A stretch of DNA of 64,000 bases from Lagopus muta (taxonomy: Eukaryota > Chordata > Aves > Galliformes > Phasianidae), in NCBI RefSeq assembly GCF_023343835.1, contig NC_064433.1:29636214-29700213 (forward strand), in the 5' to 3' direction. The position numbers were made by a program, and so were the translations under genes. Below, piece after piece: positions 12,901 through 23,370 of the stretch (positions are counted from its first letter, which is position 1; each line of letters begins with the position of its first letter). The notes beneath the pieces were generated by a model, which saw only the letters and a program-made list of their open reading frames with translations, was not told where the DNA came from and ran no database searches.

Positions 12901-15900
12901 AAACATTTCAGTCATTGGCTAAACAGCAATTTATCATCACATTACTTGTTTAAAGGCATGTGCTAATAGTCTTTCCATAAAGCATTTGTGGGAAAAGCGA
13001 ATGGATATTTTTAAAAGAAATGGTTAGTTCTTTTGGGTTTCTGTTTTTACTTTTATTGAACTTTGTCTTATTTCTTCCAAGTCTTAAAGACAAGTGAACT
13101 GGTTCTGGAAGCTCAGATAATGGCTGCTGAAATATTCTTCGGAATTACTCACTGCAACAGTTGCTATTTTGTATTTTTTCTACAGTTTCTGCCACCATGT
13201 GAAATGTGGGCTACCAGAGAATAGTGGAGGCTGATCTCTGAAAGTGCCCTCGTCCAACCCCCAGCCCAAGGAGGAACACCCAGACAGAGCAGGGTACCCA
13301 CACCCACACTCCAGGCAGCTTTTGAAGATTTCCAATGAGGGAACTGCACAGACTCTCAGGGCAACCTGTGCCAATGGTTGGGAACCCTCACACAGAAGCA
13401 CATCCACTGGTATTAAAAGCATGTTAGGCAGCAGGCCTCCGACAATGACACTGGCCCTTGCAAACTCAGCAAGATCACACTGCTCTGTCTCCAGCCATCA
13501 GCATCCTGCTGTCCCTACTCACTGAGTGAGACATTTATATTCTCATCCACTCAAAAACTTACTGAAGTTTTTGATTTTCTGTTCTGCCTTTTTTACTCTA
13601 GAAAAGCCTCTGCCTACAATACATCAGGAACTGTGCATCCAATGGCCGAGCCATGCTGAAAGTTGCTGTAGGTACCTCATTAATCTTAATTTGTCGAAGC
13701 TCCTCTTCTGCTGCAGTCAGAGGTGCAGGGGCAGACTGTGATATCAAATATTTTTTATATCCGTTCAGTGAAACATCATCCTGAAAGCACAGTATCAGTA
13801 CTCGTCATTTTCAGAACTGAAGTATTTTTTCTAACACAGTTCATGCAGCAGTTATTTCCCATATCTTTACATTCATTTTATTCAAACAGAGACTGCAAGT
13901 CTACGTGCATTTGCAAGCTCAACTTGGCATCCTGAACAGCAGGATTCCCTGGGCTGCTCTTATACCCAACTGTACAGTGGGCAGCACTTCCAGTCAGCCC
14001 ATAATTACCTCACTAATTCAAAAATAAGTCTTTGTGAAAACAGAGGTATACATGAAGTTATTCAGACCTCTTTATGCATGCACGTTGGAACTATCTTATC
14101 ATAACTGAACACACAACTATTAGCATTTTCACTGACAAATTGCTAGCTACTAAAATTCTTATTCCATACATTAAGCTGGCAACTATGGACTTGAGTCCAC
14201 TTTCACAGTCAAATTTTAAAGAACAGACAGCTTCATGCCCTTGCTTTAAGATAAAAACGTTTGCTTTCATTTGCTAAAGTCTCACTAATAGCTGTTCTAG
14301 CCCATGTGATTCAGACTCCTACATCCACAGTGGCTTCTGTAAACAACTAGCCTGAAAGTTTTAATGGTTACAGCTTTTGAAGGATTCATAAACATGCAGT
14401 AAGATTAAAAGACTGTACTGTTAGTCATGGGTGATTTAATACCCATTTGAAGGAAGGACATCTTAATCTTAAATTGTTAAATATAATTACTTTTTCAAAT
14501 GAGAGTTATTACATTTTAATGTTTGAATAACACACAAAATTTTCAACCCCCTGTTTCCTTCATCAAAAAGAGCAACATCACCACAAATTAATACCAGTAA
14601 TCACCTAATATAATTAGCATTGCTGAGAACATACCTCTGCTGTTCCAAATACTTCATCCTTAATATGACCACCTCCAAATTCTTTCTTAAGTGTTGCCCG
14701 GGTTGCTGCATACAACATCTTTTGACGAACCTGATATATCATAAAACAGGGGTTTGTTTAATTCTTTCTTCTATTTAGGGTACACAGCTCAGGTGTACAA
14801 CAACAGCATTTTGGGGTACCAAGTCCATAAACAGCCCTTCTTGAACAAATATTTTAGGACTTGAAAGTGCAGTCTGAAACTGCATTTCTTAATAACAGAA
14901 CAGAATGAGTTCTGGAGCGTAATGCTAATATACGTATTAAATTCTCAAGTGCACAATAAGACATTTTGCTATGCATTATTATTAAACTAATTTCTAAGCC
15001 AAACTGCAGCTTTAATTAGAGCATGAGCTTTAAAAATATAATAATAATTAAAAAAACCCCACAAAACAGAACAGAACACAATCCTTACTACTTCTGTTTA
15101 GGAAAAAATAAACACAACAGATTAGATCATTAGTCTGTCTATTGTAATGTGATACATCACAGAAAGAACAGACTGCAAATAACCCTTATTATTTTTGATT
15201 TGGTAGTACAACTACAGAATGGAAAAATGAAATTTTCTAGAGCAAAAGACCTAATGATGCTTGCTTCCTATCAATTTGCATCCAACATACATATTCCTTT
15301 CCCCGCAGTCCCATTTTCCCCAGCTTATTTCACAACCATGCCATCCTCATCAGAATACCCCAATCTTTTCCATTCAATTTCTTCTATGCAGTCCAGCTCT
15401 TGGTCTCCTACTGTTTCCTAAGTGCTATCCAAAGTAGCGCAGGAATCTGGGAATAGATTTACTTTGTCCTCCCCTATCTCACATTTACTGAACCTGGAGC
15501 TAATACCCTACTTTCTCCTAGAAATTGATAAGGCTGACTTCCCTTTCCTCCCACACTCTGTAAGAAAGAGGACATTCTCAGATGGGTCACAGACTCACAG
15601 ATGCCAACTGGTCTGCCAGCAAACCAAACAGAATAAGCAGCTTTAGCTCAAACTACAATCTTTCTCTCTATGATGACACCAATGGGGATTTCTGTTCTAT
15701 GTTCTTCTATTATTTCCATCAATACTGAAAGAAGGAAAAGCATGATAATGTGTGCTTTTCCTCTGACCAAGCTAGAAATAAGTTGGACCAGCTACACTCC
15801 ATCTAGACTCACAATCAGCTTCAAGGAAGATATCTCTACAGTTTCCTTGGCAGAAAGTGTGATGAAGGCTGGGGAATGCTTCATTCCCCAAATCCTTCTC

Positions 15901-18900
15901 ATCTAGGATTTGGATCAAACAATACTGTTGAATAAATGTTACAAATATATGTCCTTTGCATCTCCCCTCTAAAGACAGGCTGAGGGAGCTGGGCTTGTTC
16001 AGCCTGGAGAAGAGAAGGCTGCGAGGTGACCTCATTGCAGCCTTTCAGTACCTAAAGGGAGCTTACAGACAGGAAGGGAGTTAACTCTTTTAAAAGGGTA
16101 GATAATGGCAGGACAAGGGAAAATGGTTTTAAGTTGAAGGAGGGAAGATTTAGGTTGGATGTCAGGGGGAAGTTCTTTGCTATGAGAGCGGTGAGGTGCT
16201 GGAACAGGCTGCCCAGAGAGGCTGTGGATGCCTCATCCCTGGAGGTGTTCAAGGCCAGGTTGGATGGGCAGCCTGATCTAGTATAAGATATGCAAGTTTT
16301 GGTGACCCTGCTTATGGCAAGGGGTTGGAACTTGGTGATCCTTGTACTCCCTTCCAACACAAGCCATTCTATGATTCTGTGACTACTACTTACAGGAGAG
16401 TGATCAGGTGACCAAGCAATAAAGATCCATTCATATCCTTGAGCATTCTGAGAGTCTAATCTGTATAAAATGTAACACGGTTGCTTGTCTTCAAGAAGAG
16501 GAAGAACGAAAGGATCATAATCCTTTTCCCATGATCCAAGTGGCCGCCTAGAGGATCCCAGAACAAGTTGCTCTAAAACCAATAACCAAAACCATAGGTT
16601 AGCAAATATATAGTTGATAGTGTTTTTCAAAATTAGTTATTATTATTATATATGATAATTAATCAAACACTTCATATTCTGTAACCATGCCCACAAGAAT
16701 GGAAGTCAGGAGCACTCAGTGTGACAGTAAGCGAGTTCCTGCAAAAGCTGTGTATGCATAAAGCCTAACTTCCTTTAACCAAAATACAATTAGTTGAGAA
16801 GCAGTGCACTGGCTGTCATCAAGTTCTTTGATCTGAAGAGGTAAGACTGATATCAGTGTTTAGCATAATGTGTACAGAGAAGAAATAAAAACTGCCCTTT
16901 GCTAGTTCATTTACTTTTAAAATGAAATACTTAATAGAAATAAGATGAGAGTAGGTTTTTAAAAATTAAGATTAGAATTACTGATTTCTGACACACTCCA
17001 ATGTTTGTACTTATGGTAAGGACAGTAACTCAGCTGCACAGTGAAAAGAGTTTGGAATGAACATGCTTGCAGTAATCACTTTAATTTGACTATGTATGTA
17101 GATAAACTAATACAGCTTCATAACTGCAGTCTCTTTAAATTACTGAAGTTGTTTATTATGTATAATTGGCTTAAATCCATAAAGAATACTTCAGATGAGA
17201 TTTAATTATATGAACAACTGTAGCAACAAGATTTCTCGCTTACATATAAATCACATCTCAGCTTCCAAAGAAAAATATTACTCAGTATCTTTCAAAACAT
17301 TTACCAACTTTCAAATATTAGACTCCACAGCCAAAGGAGAAACACCTTGTTTATACGGTTCCCACAGCAGTTTAAGGGCCCATAGCAGCTGGCACGCATA
17401 GTATCTTTTGAGAGTCTTGGACCTGGTCTTTAATACTTCAGACAGAAGTACAACAGTCTCTAACTGCAGACTGCTTCAGACAAGGCTCTCTCCCACAGCA
17501 ATCTTCCAAGGCACAGAGCATGAACAGCTCAGAGAGAGAGAGTGTGTGTGCATTTGGCACTTCTCTGCATTAGGTGCAAAGTAGCTGAAGCTGTACACAT
17601 AGATAACCAGGACACCCAGAACGTACTTGGCAATTCTTAGCTCTGGGTGGCTTTATAATCACTTGAATTTAATAAAGAAACAAACACAAAAAAATAAACA
17701 CGGCATCTATATTGCCCAGCAGCAAACCCGTTCCCTTATTCACTCAAATTAGTAGAACTCCATTTGAGTGTTGTCAACTCATTAAGGGCATTGCTGAAAG
17801 CTCCTGCAGACATATGAGGCAACCATTTTGCTTCCAGCATTCTGGAAGCATTAGAAGCCTCTTTTTGAACTATGGAAAACAGAATTAAGCTGGTCTCTAC
17901 TTCCACAAACAGACAAATTGTGTATACATATACACACACACAAGCACACAGTAAAAAGTTTAAGATAAAAATGGAAGACACTCCCTACTTATGACCTTCA
18001 TTTTGTACTAAGAAGTATCATGTACACACAAGCACATTGCTTTAACTTTCCTAATAAAAAATATAGGCCAAGACTTAGTAACCCGTGCTGCTGAGACTTG
18101 CAGTGATCTGACTATAATATTACTGTTGCTTCCTTGAGAAAAGCAGGGAAAAACTGAAGCAAACACAAAGAATATAACAGCAAGTTACTTACCTAACAAT
18201 AAATGTACGTATGTATGTGTATCCATGTACACACACACCTTTCTCTAGCTAACAGGTTTTTCAGTGTATTGTAATGAGTGAACTTTGGGAAGGAGAAAAA
18301 AAAAGAGGTAACGAGGTGGGCATTTAATGTACTTCTGAAAGAAGCAATGGGTCTTGGGAGAATATGAAATGACATTTGGAAGAAAAATTCTAATTTAGCA
18401 TCACCAAGACTCAAATTCTACCTTCAGGATATGAAAGACCTTGGTAAGATTAAGCTTTGAAGCGTTCTTGTTTTTTTAAATAATTCTACATGAAAATCAC
18501 TAAAATAGTTAGGGAAATATCCAAAAGAACCCGGGAAAAATAGTAAAACTTGACTGACCATTGTCAATGACTATTTTCAAAATCCTGTATTTTCCATTTC
18601 TGGCTCCAACGAAGATGTCTTTAACATTTTCACTTGCTGAAAAAGAGAAAATAAAAGTAAGCAAATTAACACATTCTTCTTTCCAACAACAAAGAGTACT
18701 CAGGAAGGTAAAAACGACACTGGAAAAGCATACACCTAGCCCACCACTATGATGCTGGACTGAAAAAGGAACACAGGAGTGGTCAAATGCTGTTCCAGCC
18801 ACAGGCAAGCCACAGAAAGATCACAGACAACATTACAAACATCTGCAAAACAGCCCTGCTCACTTGCAATACCGTATCATTTTCAACATTGTGAAAATTC

Positions 18901-21900
18901 AAGGTGACATCACATCATCACTCTCAGGTTTCCCAGTTCACACAGTAACACAACACAAATACAATGCATCTCAAATTACAGGAGCTTCATGAAGTCTGAA
19001 AGTTTGCAGTAAGCCTGCAGACACAAACTTGATGCCTGCCAGGAAAATGTTAGAGCCTGTCTGCAAAAATCACCTGCCTTTCCTAAGGATGCCTCTCTGA
19101 AGGGTACCAAGGAAGGCTAACACTCTTGATTCATCTTCTCTATCAAGTCATGACCTTGCAAGCATTTTGATGACACTTTCCAATCCCTGACCCATCACAA
19201 TAGGGCAGATTAAATGAATTCACAAATTTCTGTAATTCACATTGATATTACAATACAAGTATGATTGACCCCTTCTGTAAGCACGAGGAAGAACCGTGCT
19301 CGAGTCCTGAAGACGTTATTCTAATTTCAACTGCTTTGCTAAATGATCTGTTTGCAGATCAGTTTAATTATACCCCGGACAGGGGGCTGTCCTGCACTTA
19401 CTAAAGAACACTTGTTGCAATCTGGTCCTTTAAGTAATCCCACAGCACAGAGGACAGCACCCGCAAAACAAACAGCAAACCAGGAAACAAAGAAAAAGGA
19501 TTATTTACAGTCACAATGAGGCTGAAGGAACAGACGGCATCTGGCTGTATTTCTACCCATACTCAAAATATGTAAAACTCAGATCCATGAAAGCAAAGGG
19601 CAGGTCCACTCTGGAATTCCACAATGGGCTGGGGGATGGAGACAAAGCATGGGCATTTACACAAACAGAACTGTGCTGGATTTCCAGTCCAAGCCCACCT
19701 TCATCTCAGTTAGCACCTTCCCACTCAGCAGTGCAGATCCTCTGTAATCAGCTTTTCCAACCATCTCTGCCTTTCCTCGCACTTCCATTCAGCACACAAA
19801 CATTACACCACTTTCCTGACTTCCCAATTCCCCCGGAAATGGTTGCCCTCTTCAGGTCTACAATCCCTTGCTCTTTGTACTCTTGTATCAACCCTGCACA
19901 CCAAAACAACACTGAGACACAGCAGTCCTTTGCACTGACACCAGAACCACAACAGCTCCTGGAGTCATTTTCAAGATGTTAGTGATTGAGAGACAGACTC
20001 ACTATCTGTGAGATACACTTTTTTTCTCCATACAGAGATCAAGAAAATTCACAACAGAGCAATATAATGTTCTATTTAAACCTTCTGCAGAGCAAAGACC
20101 GCAATTACACTTTGGTCTTGGAATCTCACTGGCCAACTTGCAGTTTAATTTCTTTTCTAAAAAACATTCATGATGATAAACATGTGATGATAAACATGTC
20201 AATTCTCTCCATATACATCACTGCTTTTGTTACAGAAGTTATATCTCAGTAGTGGAAATGCTTCATTGTACATGTGGGAAGAAACACATGGGATATGTCT
20301 TAGTTCTACATACCCTGTTCTATCCAGCAGTGCAAGTTATCTATTGTTTCACTGCTGTACTCAGGTGCTTTTCAAAGGATGCAACATACAGAGCTAAGAT
20401 AGACAAGCTGACATGTATGAGGTCTGCTCTTTAAGTAATGCCTCTTATTTTATTACGTCAGCCCATGACACCATTCAGAGGTAGATGGTGGTGGTATGGC
20501 AGTAGATGGTGGACTGTCCCACCAATATTCCATTCCATGCTGTTGCTGTGTGACAGATGGCAGCAGAAGAAGGGCAGCCTGACACAATGATGTCTGACAT
20601 AGAAGTGAGTATGAAGTAAAAGCATGCAACTGAATTCCTTCATGCAGAAAAAATTGCACCCACTGACATTCATCAATGCTTGCTGAACATTTATGGAGAC
20701 CAATCAGTGGATGTGAGCACACTGAGGCAGCGAGTGGTGCATTTCAGCAGTGACAACAGCTACAGGGGTCACCTCTGCTGGTGCAGATTTTTATGAGCGT
20801 GGCACGCAGGCTCTTGTTCATCAGTGGCCAAAATGCAGAGCTAATGGTGGGGACTATGTTGAAAAGTAGCTTTGTAGCTGAGAGTTTTGCTTTATCAAAT
20901 AGCGTTACAGTGCTCTTTTATCTGTTCCAGTTTCCAAAGAAATAAATAGGCATTACTTTAGGGCAACCAACATGCTACCTTCCTCAATGAGCAAATTTGC
21001 ATTAAGTAAACTCTTTGGTATTTGAACAGTCCCTTTATAAAAACTGGTTACAGTCTTCAAATGACTGTGTAAAACAGCCTGTAAACGTACATACATACCA
21101 ACAACTTACTCTGTTGCACTTTCAAAGTGATTTATCTGTAATATGGAACATTAAAATGCAATGAGACTTATTTCAAAAATACACTTTTGAAATAATTTGG
21201 AAGAGTTGAACATAGTCTTGTGAATCTCCCCACAGCTCAACGCACCCTGCGACTATTTATATTTGCTGCTTTGTTTGAAAGCCCCGTCCTTTTAACATTC
21301 GCCTGGTACACATCACTGTCCCCATTACTTCATTTCTGCTTCCAGAAAAGAGCGCTCCATGCTGCCAAATCTTGTGATTGTTTATGAGTGACAGTAGCCT
21401 GTTTGTTGCTAATGCCAGCAACGGCACAACAAACGCTATCCCTCTTCCAATTGCAGAAGCTTTACTACAAATGAGACCCTGGATAATTGGGCTGCATCCC
21501 AGCCTGCCAAGGCAGGATCAGGGCAGGAAAGCAGCTGAGCTCACTGCGGCCCTCTTCAGAGGACAAAAGGCTCTCAAAGAAGAGGCTTAGCCATTCTTGG
21601 TCATGGTAAGCAACAGGGTGTTCTTGCCTTCCCTCTTATTGGGGCTGGAGGGAGGAGCATAAGAGAATTAAGAGCCACTGGAACAGTATTCCTCAACGTG
21701 GAAAAACACTGCTTGAGGTGCACCCCAGCCCAGGAAGGGACAATCAAATTAAAACAAGTGGCCACACCAACTTAATGGCAAGCTGGCACTGGCGGGGGGA
21801 AGGAAGAGAAGAGAGGTGACAGGCTGCAGAACAAAAGTATCCAGCAGCCAAAAAGGGGTTTGAAGAACAGTTAAGAGCAACCCAGACCAGGACAAAAGTC

Positions 21901-22623
21901 ACCTGCAACCATAAATGCAGACGAGCAGACAAAGTACACCACATTAGTCACTGAGCGAGGCTGCAGAAAGCAAATAATAAAACCGCAAACCCCATAATCC
22001 TGCTGCTGCATTATCCCTGCTTAGCAGTGCTGTGATGCTGCGAGGCCGATAATCCCGAGAAATAGCACGTCGCCGTCTTCCAATTGCTCCTCACATTCTC
22101 CAAGGCCTGGACACGCTGAGGAAAAAAGGGCTCTCCTGTACTTTTTCCTCGTCACAGGGGCTCGCCGGGATTCCTCCTTCCCAGCTCCGGCTCTTTCAAG
22201 GTCCTCCTCCAGCGCTGCGGTTCCTCAGTGAGCGGGGGCAGCTGGGCGCTGCCGCAGCGCTGCGGCGATACCTCGCGGGGCCGGAGGTCCCCGTCCGGCC
22301 GCCGGAGGACACCTGTGTGCACGGCACGCCTCAGGCGCCGCGCCGGGCGTTCTGCGGGAGATCCCTTCCAGTCGCACCCTACCCGATCCCCGCTGCCCCG
22401 AGGCTGCCGGGCGCGGCCAGACGCAGAACCGTCACCCGCGGGGCTCCGACTCGCCGTGCGGCAGCTCCCGCTTCGCTCCGTTACGGGTGTAACCTCGGGA
22501 GAAAGGGTAGCTCGGAGCGAACAAAGAAGCGGCGGGGAGAACGACGCTGAGGAACGGGGACGCGGGGACGGCCCGGAGGGAAGGAAATAGGGCAGTACCT
22601 TGGATGCCAGTCTGGTGGGACAT
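6765..22623 (-). CDS. TWF1: TWF1, twinfilin-1 (complete, nine coding exons)
   Basis: Twinfilin binds ADP-actin monomers and the barbed-end capping protein, and so limits filament turnover in the cytoplasm. Nine exons on the minus strand join in frame: 22623-22599, 18636-18559, 16572-16394, 14730-14635, 13780-13676, 9533-9408, 9220-9070, 8649-8528, 6935-6765. They sum to exactly 350 codons plus TAG, the length of human TWF1. The protein starts MSHQTGIQ. It has two ADF-homology domains (about residues 2-139 and 175-313), and its basic tail [18 protein letters not shown] is the region that binds capping protein and phosphoinositides. The start is fixed by the conserved N-terminus at the CpG-island end. 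Introns are GT-AG except the one after exon 6, which is GC-AG. Confidence 0.98.
6936..8527 (-). other. TWF1: TWF1 intron 8
   Basis: 1.6 kb of AT-rich sequence with GT-AG ends and a long T tract before the acceptor. No repeat or RNA gene recognised. Confidence 0.85.
8528..8649 (-). CDS. TWF1: TWF1 exon 8
   Basis: 122 nt, starting [17 protein letters not shown] and including [16 protein letters not shown], the second ADF-H long helix. The acceptor is TTTTTTCCTGCAG and the donor AAAG|GTGAGT. Confidence 0.97.
8650..9069 (-). other. TWF1: TWF1 intron 7
   Basis: A 420-base GT-AG intron. Nothing else is seen in it. Confidence 0.85.
9070..9220 (-). CDS. TWF1: TWF1 exon 7
   Basis: 151 nt of ADF-H domain 2, including [18 protein letters not shown] and [10 protein letters not shown]. 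It ends in phase 1, with donor ATAG|GTATGG. Confidence 0.97.
9221..9407 (-). other. TWF1: TWF1 intron 6, GC-AG type
   Basis: This 187-base intron starts GCAAGTAT and ends TTAACAG on the minus strand. Apart from the C, the donor matches the U1 consensus well, as is usual for functional GC donors. Confidence 0.9.
9408..9533 (-). CDS. TWF1: TWF1 exon 6, followed by a GC donor
   Basis: 126 nt (42 codons), starting [16 protein letters not shown] and ending in ELNYVQL. The next exon starts cleanly with GAAATT, so the frame requires the junction CTG|GCAAGT, a GC-AG intron. Using the nearby GT instead would add four bases and break the frame. Confidence 0.95.
11071..11113. repeat. ATTT-rich simple repeat
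   Basis: A low-complexity run of TATTTATG/TTTATTTA units within TWF1 intron 5. Confidence 0.6.
11716..11775 (-). repeat. CR1 LINE 3'-end fragment
   Basis: GGTTGGAAGGGACCACAAGA followed by GATCAT is the reverse complement of the conserved CR1 3' region. It is a short, degraded, 5'-truncated copy. Confidence 0.65.
11951..12090 (-). repeat. CR1 LINE fragment
   Basis: It begins AATCATAGAATTG, the reverse of the CR1 terminal octamer repeat, and continues into AAAAGTCCAACCTCAACCTG, typical of older CR1 subfamilies. Confidence 0.7.
12310..12371 (-). repeat. CR1 LINE 3'-end fragment
   Basis: It starts ATCATAGAATCAGTATGGTT and continues through GATCATCAAGTCCAACCATC, the reverse of a CR1 3' end about 60 bp long. 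Confidence 0.7.
13225..13420 (-). repeat. CR1 LINE fragment
   Basis: CCAGGCAGCTTTTGAAGATT and CAGGGCAACCTGTGCCAATG are landmarks of the reverse-oriented CR1 3'UTR region. The extreme 3' end is diverged. It ends about 250 bp from TWF1 exon 5. Confidence 0.7.
13676..13780 (-). CDS. TWF1: TWF1 exon 5
   Basis: 105 nt (35 codons), starting [12 protein letters not shown] and ending in LRQIKINE. It forms the end of ADF-H domain 1 and the linker. The donor is GAG|GTACCT. Confidence 0.97.
13781..14634 (-). other. TWF1: TWF1 intron 4
   Basis: 850 bases, GT-AG. No repeat or RNA gene recognised. Confidence 0.8.
14635..14730 (-). CDS. TWF1: TWF1 exon 4
   Basis: 96 nt (32 codons) that begin [18 protein letters not shown], the actin-binding long helix of ADF-H domain 1, and continue with [14 protein letters not shown]. 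Both ends are phase 0, with donor GAG|GTATGT. Confidence 0.97.
14731..16393 (-). other. TWF1: TWF1 intron 3 with antisense CR1
   Basis: 1.7 kb, GT-AG. Its donor-proximal quarter is the plus-strand CR1 at 15963-16382; the rest appears unique. Confidence 0.85.
15963..16382 (+). repeat. CR1 LINE 3' fragment abutting the TWF1 exon 3 donor
   Basis: This is a 420-bp, 5'-truncated CR1 with the order of landmarks GAGCTGGGCTTGTTCAGCCT, CTGGAACAGGCTGCCCAGAG, CATCCCTGGAGGTGTTCAAG and the terminal CCATTCTATGATTCTGTG. It is antisense to TWF1, and its 3' terminus lies about 12 bp from the exon 3 splice donor. Confidence 0.88.
16394..16572 (-). CDS. TWF1: TWF1 exon 3
   Basis: 179 nt, starting EQLVLGSS and including [18 protein letters not shown] and [18 protein letters not shown]. 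The donor is CCT|GTAAGT. A plus-strand CR1 ends only about a dozen bases into the intron. Confidence 0.97.
16573..18558 (-). other. TWF1: TWF1 intron 2
   Basis: 2 kb, GT-AG. It holds simple repeats: (AG)n(TG)n at 17531-17550, and CA-rich runs at about 17921-17950 and 18228-18238. No gene seen. Confidence 0.8.
17531..17550. repeat. (AG)n(TG)n microsatellite
   Basis: AGAGAGAGAG followed directly by AGTGTGTGTG. Confidence 0.7.
18559..18636 (-). CDS. TWF1: TWF1 exon 2
   Basis: 78 nt, following a TTTTTCAG acceptor. It encodes [18 protein letters not shown] and the following strand of the first ADF-H domain; the donor is ATG|GTCAGT. Confidence 0.96.
18637..22598 (-). other. TWF1: TWF1 intron 1 with mariner relic
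   Basis: 4 kb. It contains the mariner relic at 20421-20968 and, at its donor end, the downstream part of the CpG island. A 131-residue open frame at 19587-19982 has no recognisable homology or codon signal. Confidence 0.8.
20421..20968 (+). mobile_element. Internally deleted mariner-like DNA transposon
   Basis: Terminal inverted repeats are visible: the left end has TAAGTAATGCCT (20432-20443), and the right end read in reverse has AAAGTAATGCCTATTTATT. Inside, the plus strand encodes a mariner transposase N-terminus ([20 protein letters not shown], then [12 protein letters not shown]). After a large deletion come degraded C-terminal words ([22 protein letters not shown] in shifting frames). 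This is a non-autonomous relic of the kind known from chicken (Galluhop/Mariner1_GG type); the family name is from memory. No intact TA duplication is visible. Confidence 0.75.
22599..22623 (-). CDS. TWF1: TWF1 exon 1 (coding part)
   Basis: ATG (22623-22621) opens MSHQTGIQ plus one base of the next codon; the donor is AAG|GTACTG. The 5'UTR extends upstream into the CpG island, with an unknown start point. Confidence 0.95.
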
Positions 22624-22684
22624 GTCGCACCGCTGCGCCGGCGCCGCCAGCCACGCTGTGCCCGGGGCAGTGCGCCTCGAACTG

Positions 22685-22790
22685 GCCCGGCCCGGCCCGG
22701 CCGCGCACACGTGACGCGCCGCCGCCACTCAGCGGCCGACGGGAGGGAGCGCGGCGCCTTCCGGGCTCCGCCGGGCCGGGCCGGGCCGCC
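22685..22790. repeat. Inverted GGCCC/GGGCC arrays in TWF1 promoter
   Basis: Three CCCGG-type units starting at about 22685 (GGCCCGGCCCGGCCCGG) face three complementary units at about 22769-22787 (CCGGGCCGGGCCGGGCC), with roughly 65 bp between them. They can pair as a long GC stem. Confidence 0.6.
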
Positions 22791-23190
22791 CCAGAGCCCC
22801 ACGGCGGGCGGGGTGCTGCTGCCCCCTAGAGCAGAGCCCGCCGAGCTGCTCGGGCCGGCCGGATCCTCTTGCCGCCTCCCCCGAGAGAGTGGTGCTGCAT
22901 TCATCCGCCCTATAGCGGTGACCCGCGCGGCCGTCTGTAGGCTGGAATACAGAAAAATGGCCGAAGGGAGTTTGGATGATCTCTGGGCACCTGTCACAGA
23001 GACGGCTGTCTTGCCTGAGGCGAGGAGGGACGCTTGCACGTTCTGTATTGAACATGTATTCTATGTTAACCTGTCAGCAGTAAAGTGCCTGGAAGAAAAA
23101 TTAGGGAACACAGCCCAGAACCACAGCTTTCACCTCAAACCCCTGCTCCTACAAGGGAGGCTTTATCCACTAATTTTTCATGATTTCACT

Positions 23191-23370
23191 GAATCACAGA
23201 ACCACAGGAACCTGAATTGGAAGGGACCCACAGGCATTGAGCCCCAACTCCTGGCTCCACGCAGCTATCCCCAAAACCCAGGCTTATGTCTGAGAACATT
23301 GCCCAGATTCTTCTTGAAACTCCAGCAGCTTGGGGCTGCGCCCACTGCCATGGGCTGCCTGCTCAGAAGA
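23191..23370 (-). repeat. CR1 LINE fragment
   Basis: It begins GAATCACAGAACCACAGGAA, continues GAATTGGAAGGGACCCACAG and GAGCCCCAACTCCTGGCTCC, and ends near CCATGGGCTGCCTGCTC. It is reverse-oriented and lies just outside the TWF1 CpG island. Confidence 0.75.

Larger units (their letters stand above)
9534..13675 (-). other. TWF1: TWF1 intron 5 (repeat-bearing)
   Basis: 4.1 kb, AT-rich, GT-AG. It carries an ATTT-rich tract near 11071-11113 and four minus-strand CR1 fragments (11716-11775, 11951-12090, 12310-12371, 13225-13420). No other gene seen. Confidence 0.8.
22180..22960. promoter_or_regulatory. TWF1: CpG-island promoter of TWF1
   Basis: The block is strikingly GC- and CpG-rich against AT-rich surroundings, and it covers TWF1 exon 1. 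No TATA box is seen near the start codon. A palindromic E-box CACGTG at 22708-22713 (USF/MITF type, CACGTGAC) lies about 85 bp upstream of the ATG. A YY1-like GCCATTTT (minus strand) lies at about 22954-22961. Large open frames through this block on both strands follow from its GC content. Confidence 0.85.

Noticed and set aside
16052-16630. A 192-codon minus-strand open frame
   Set aside because: It is TWF1 exon 3 (residues EQLVLGSS to WSPDHSP) reading through a good donor into an antisense CR1, plus intron on the other side.
19587-19982. A 131-codon open frame in TWF1 intron 1
   Set aside because: S/P-rich, no recognisable domain, no splice-consistent context.
22152-23039. A 295-codon minus-strand open frame and several overlapping frames on both strands
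   Set aside because: They cover the TWF1 CpG island. GC-rich DNA lacks stop codons by composition; the residues are mainly R, P, A, G and S, and the frames overlap the real exon 1 out of frame or into its intron.
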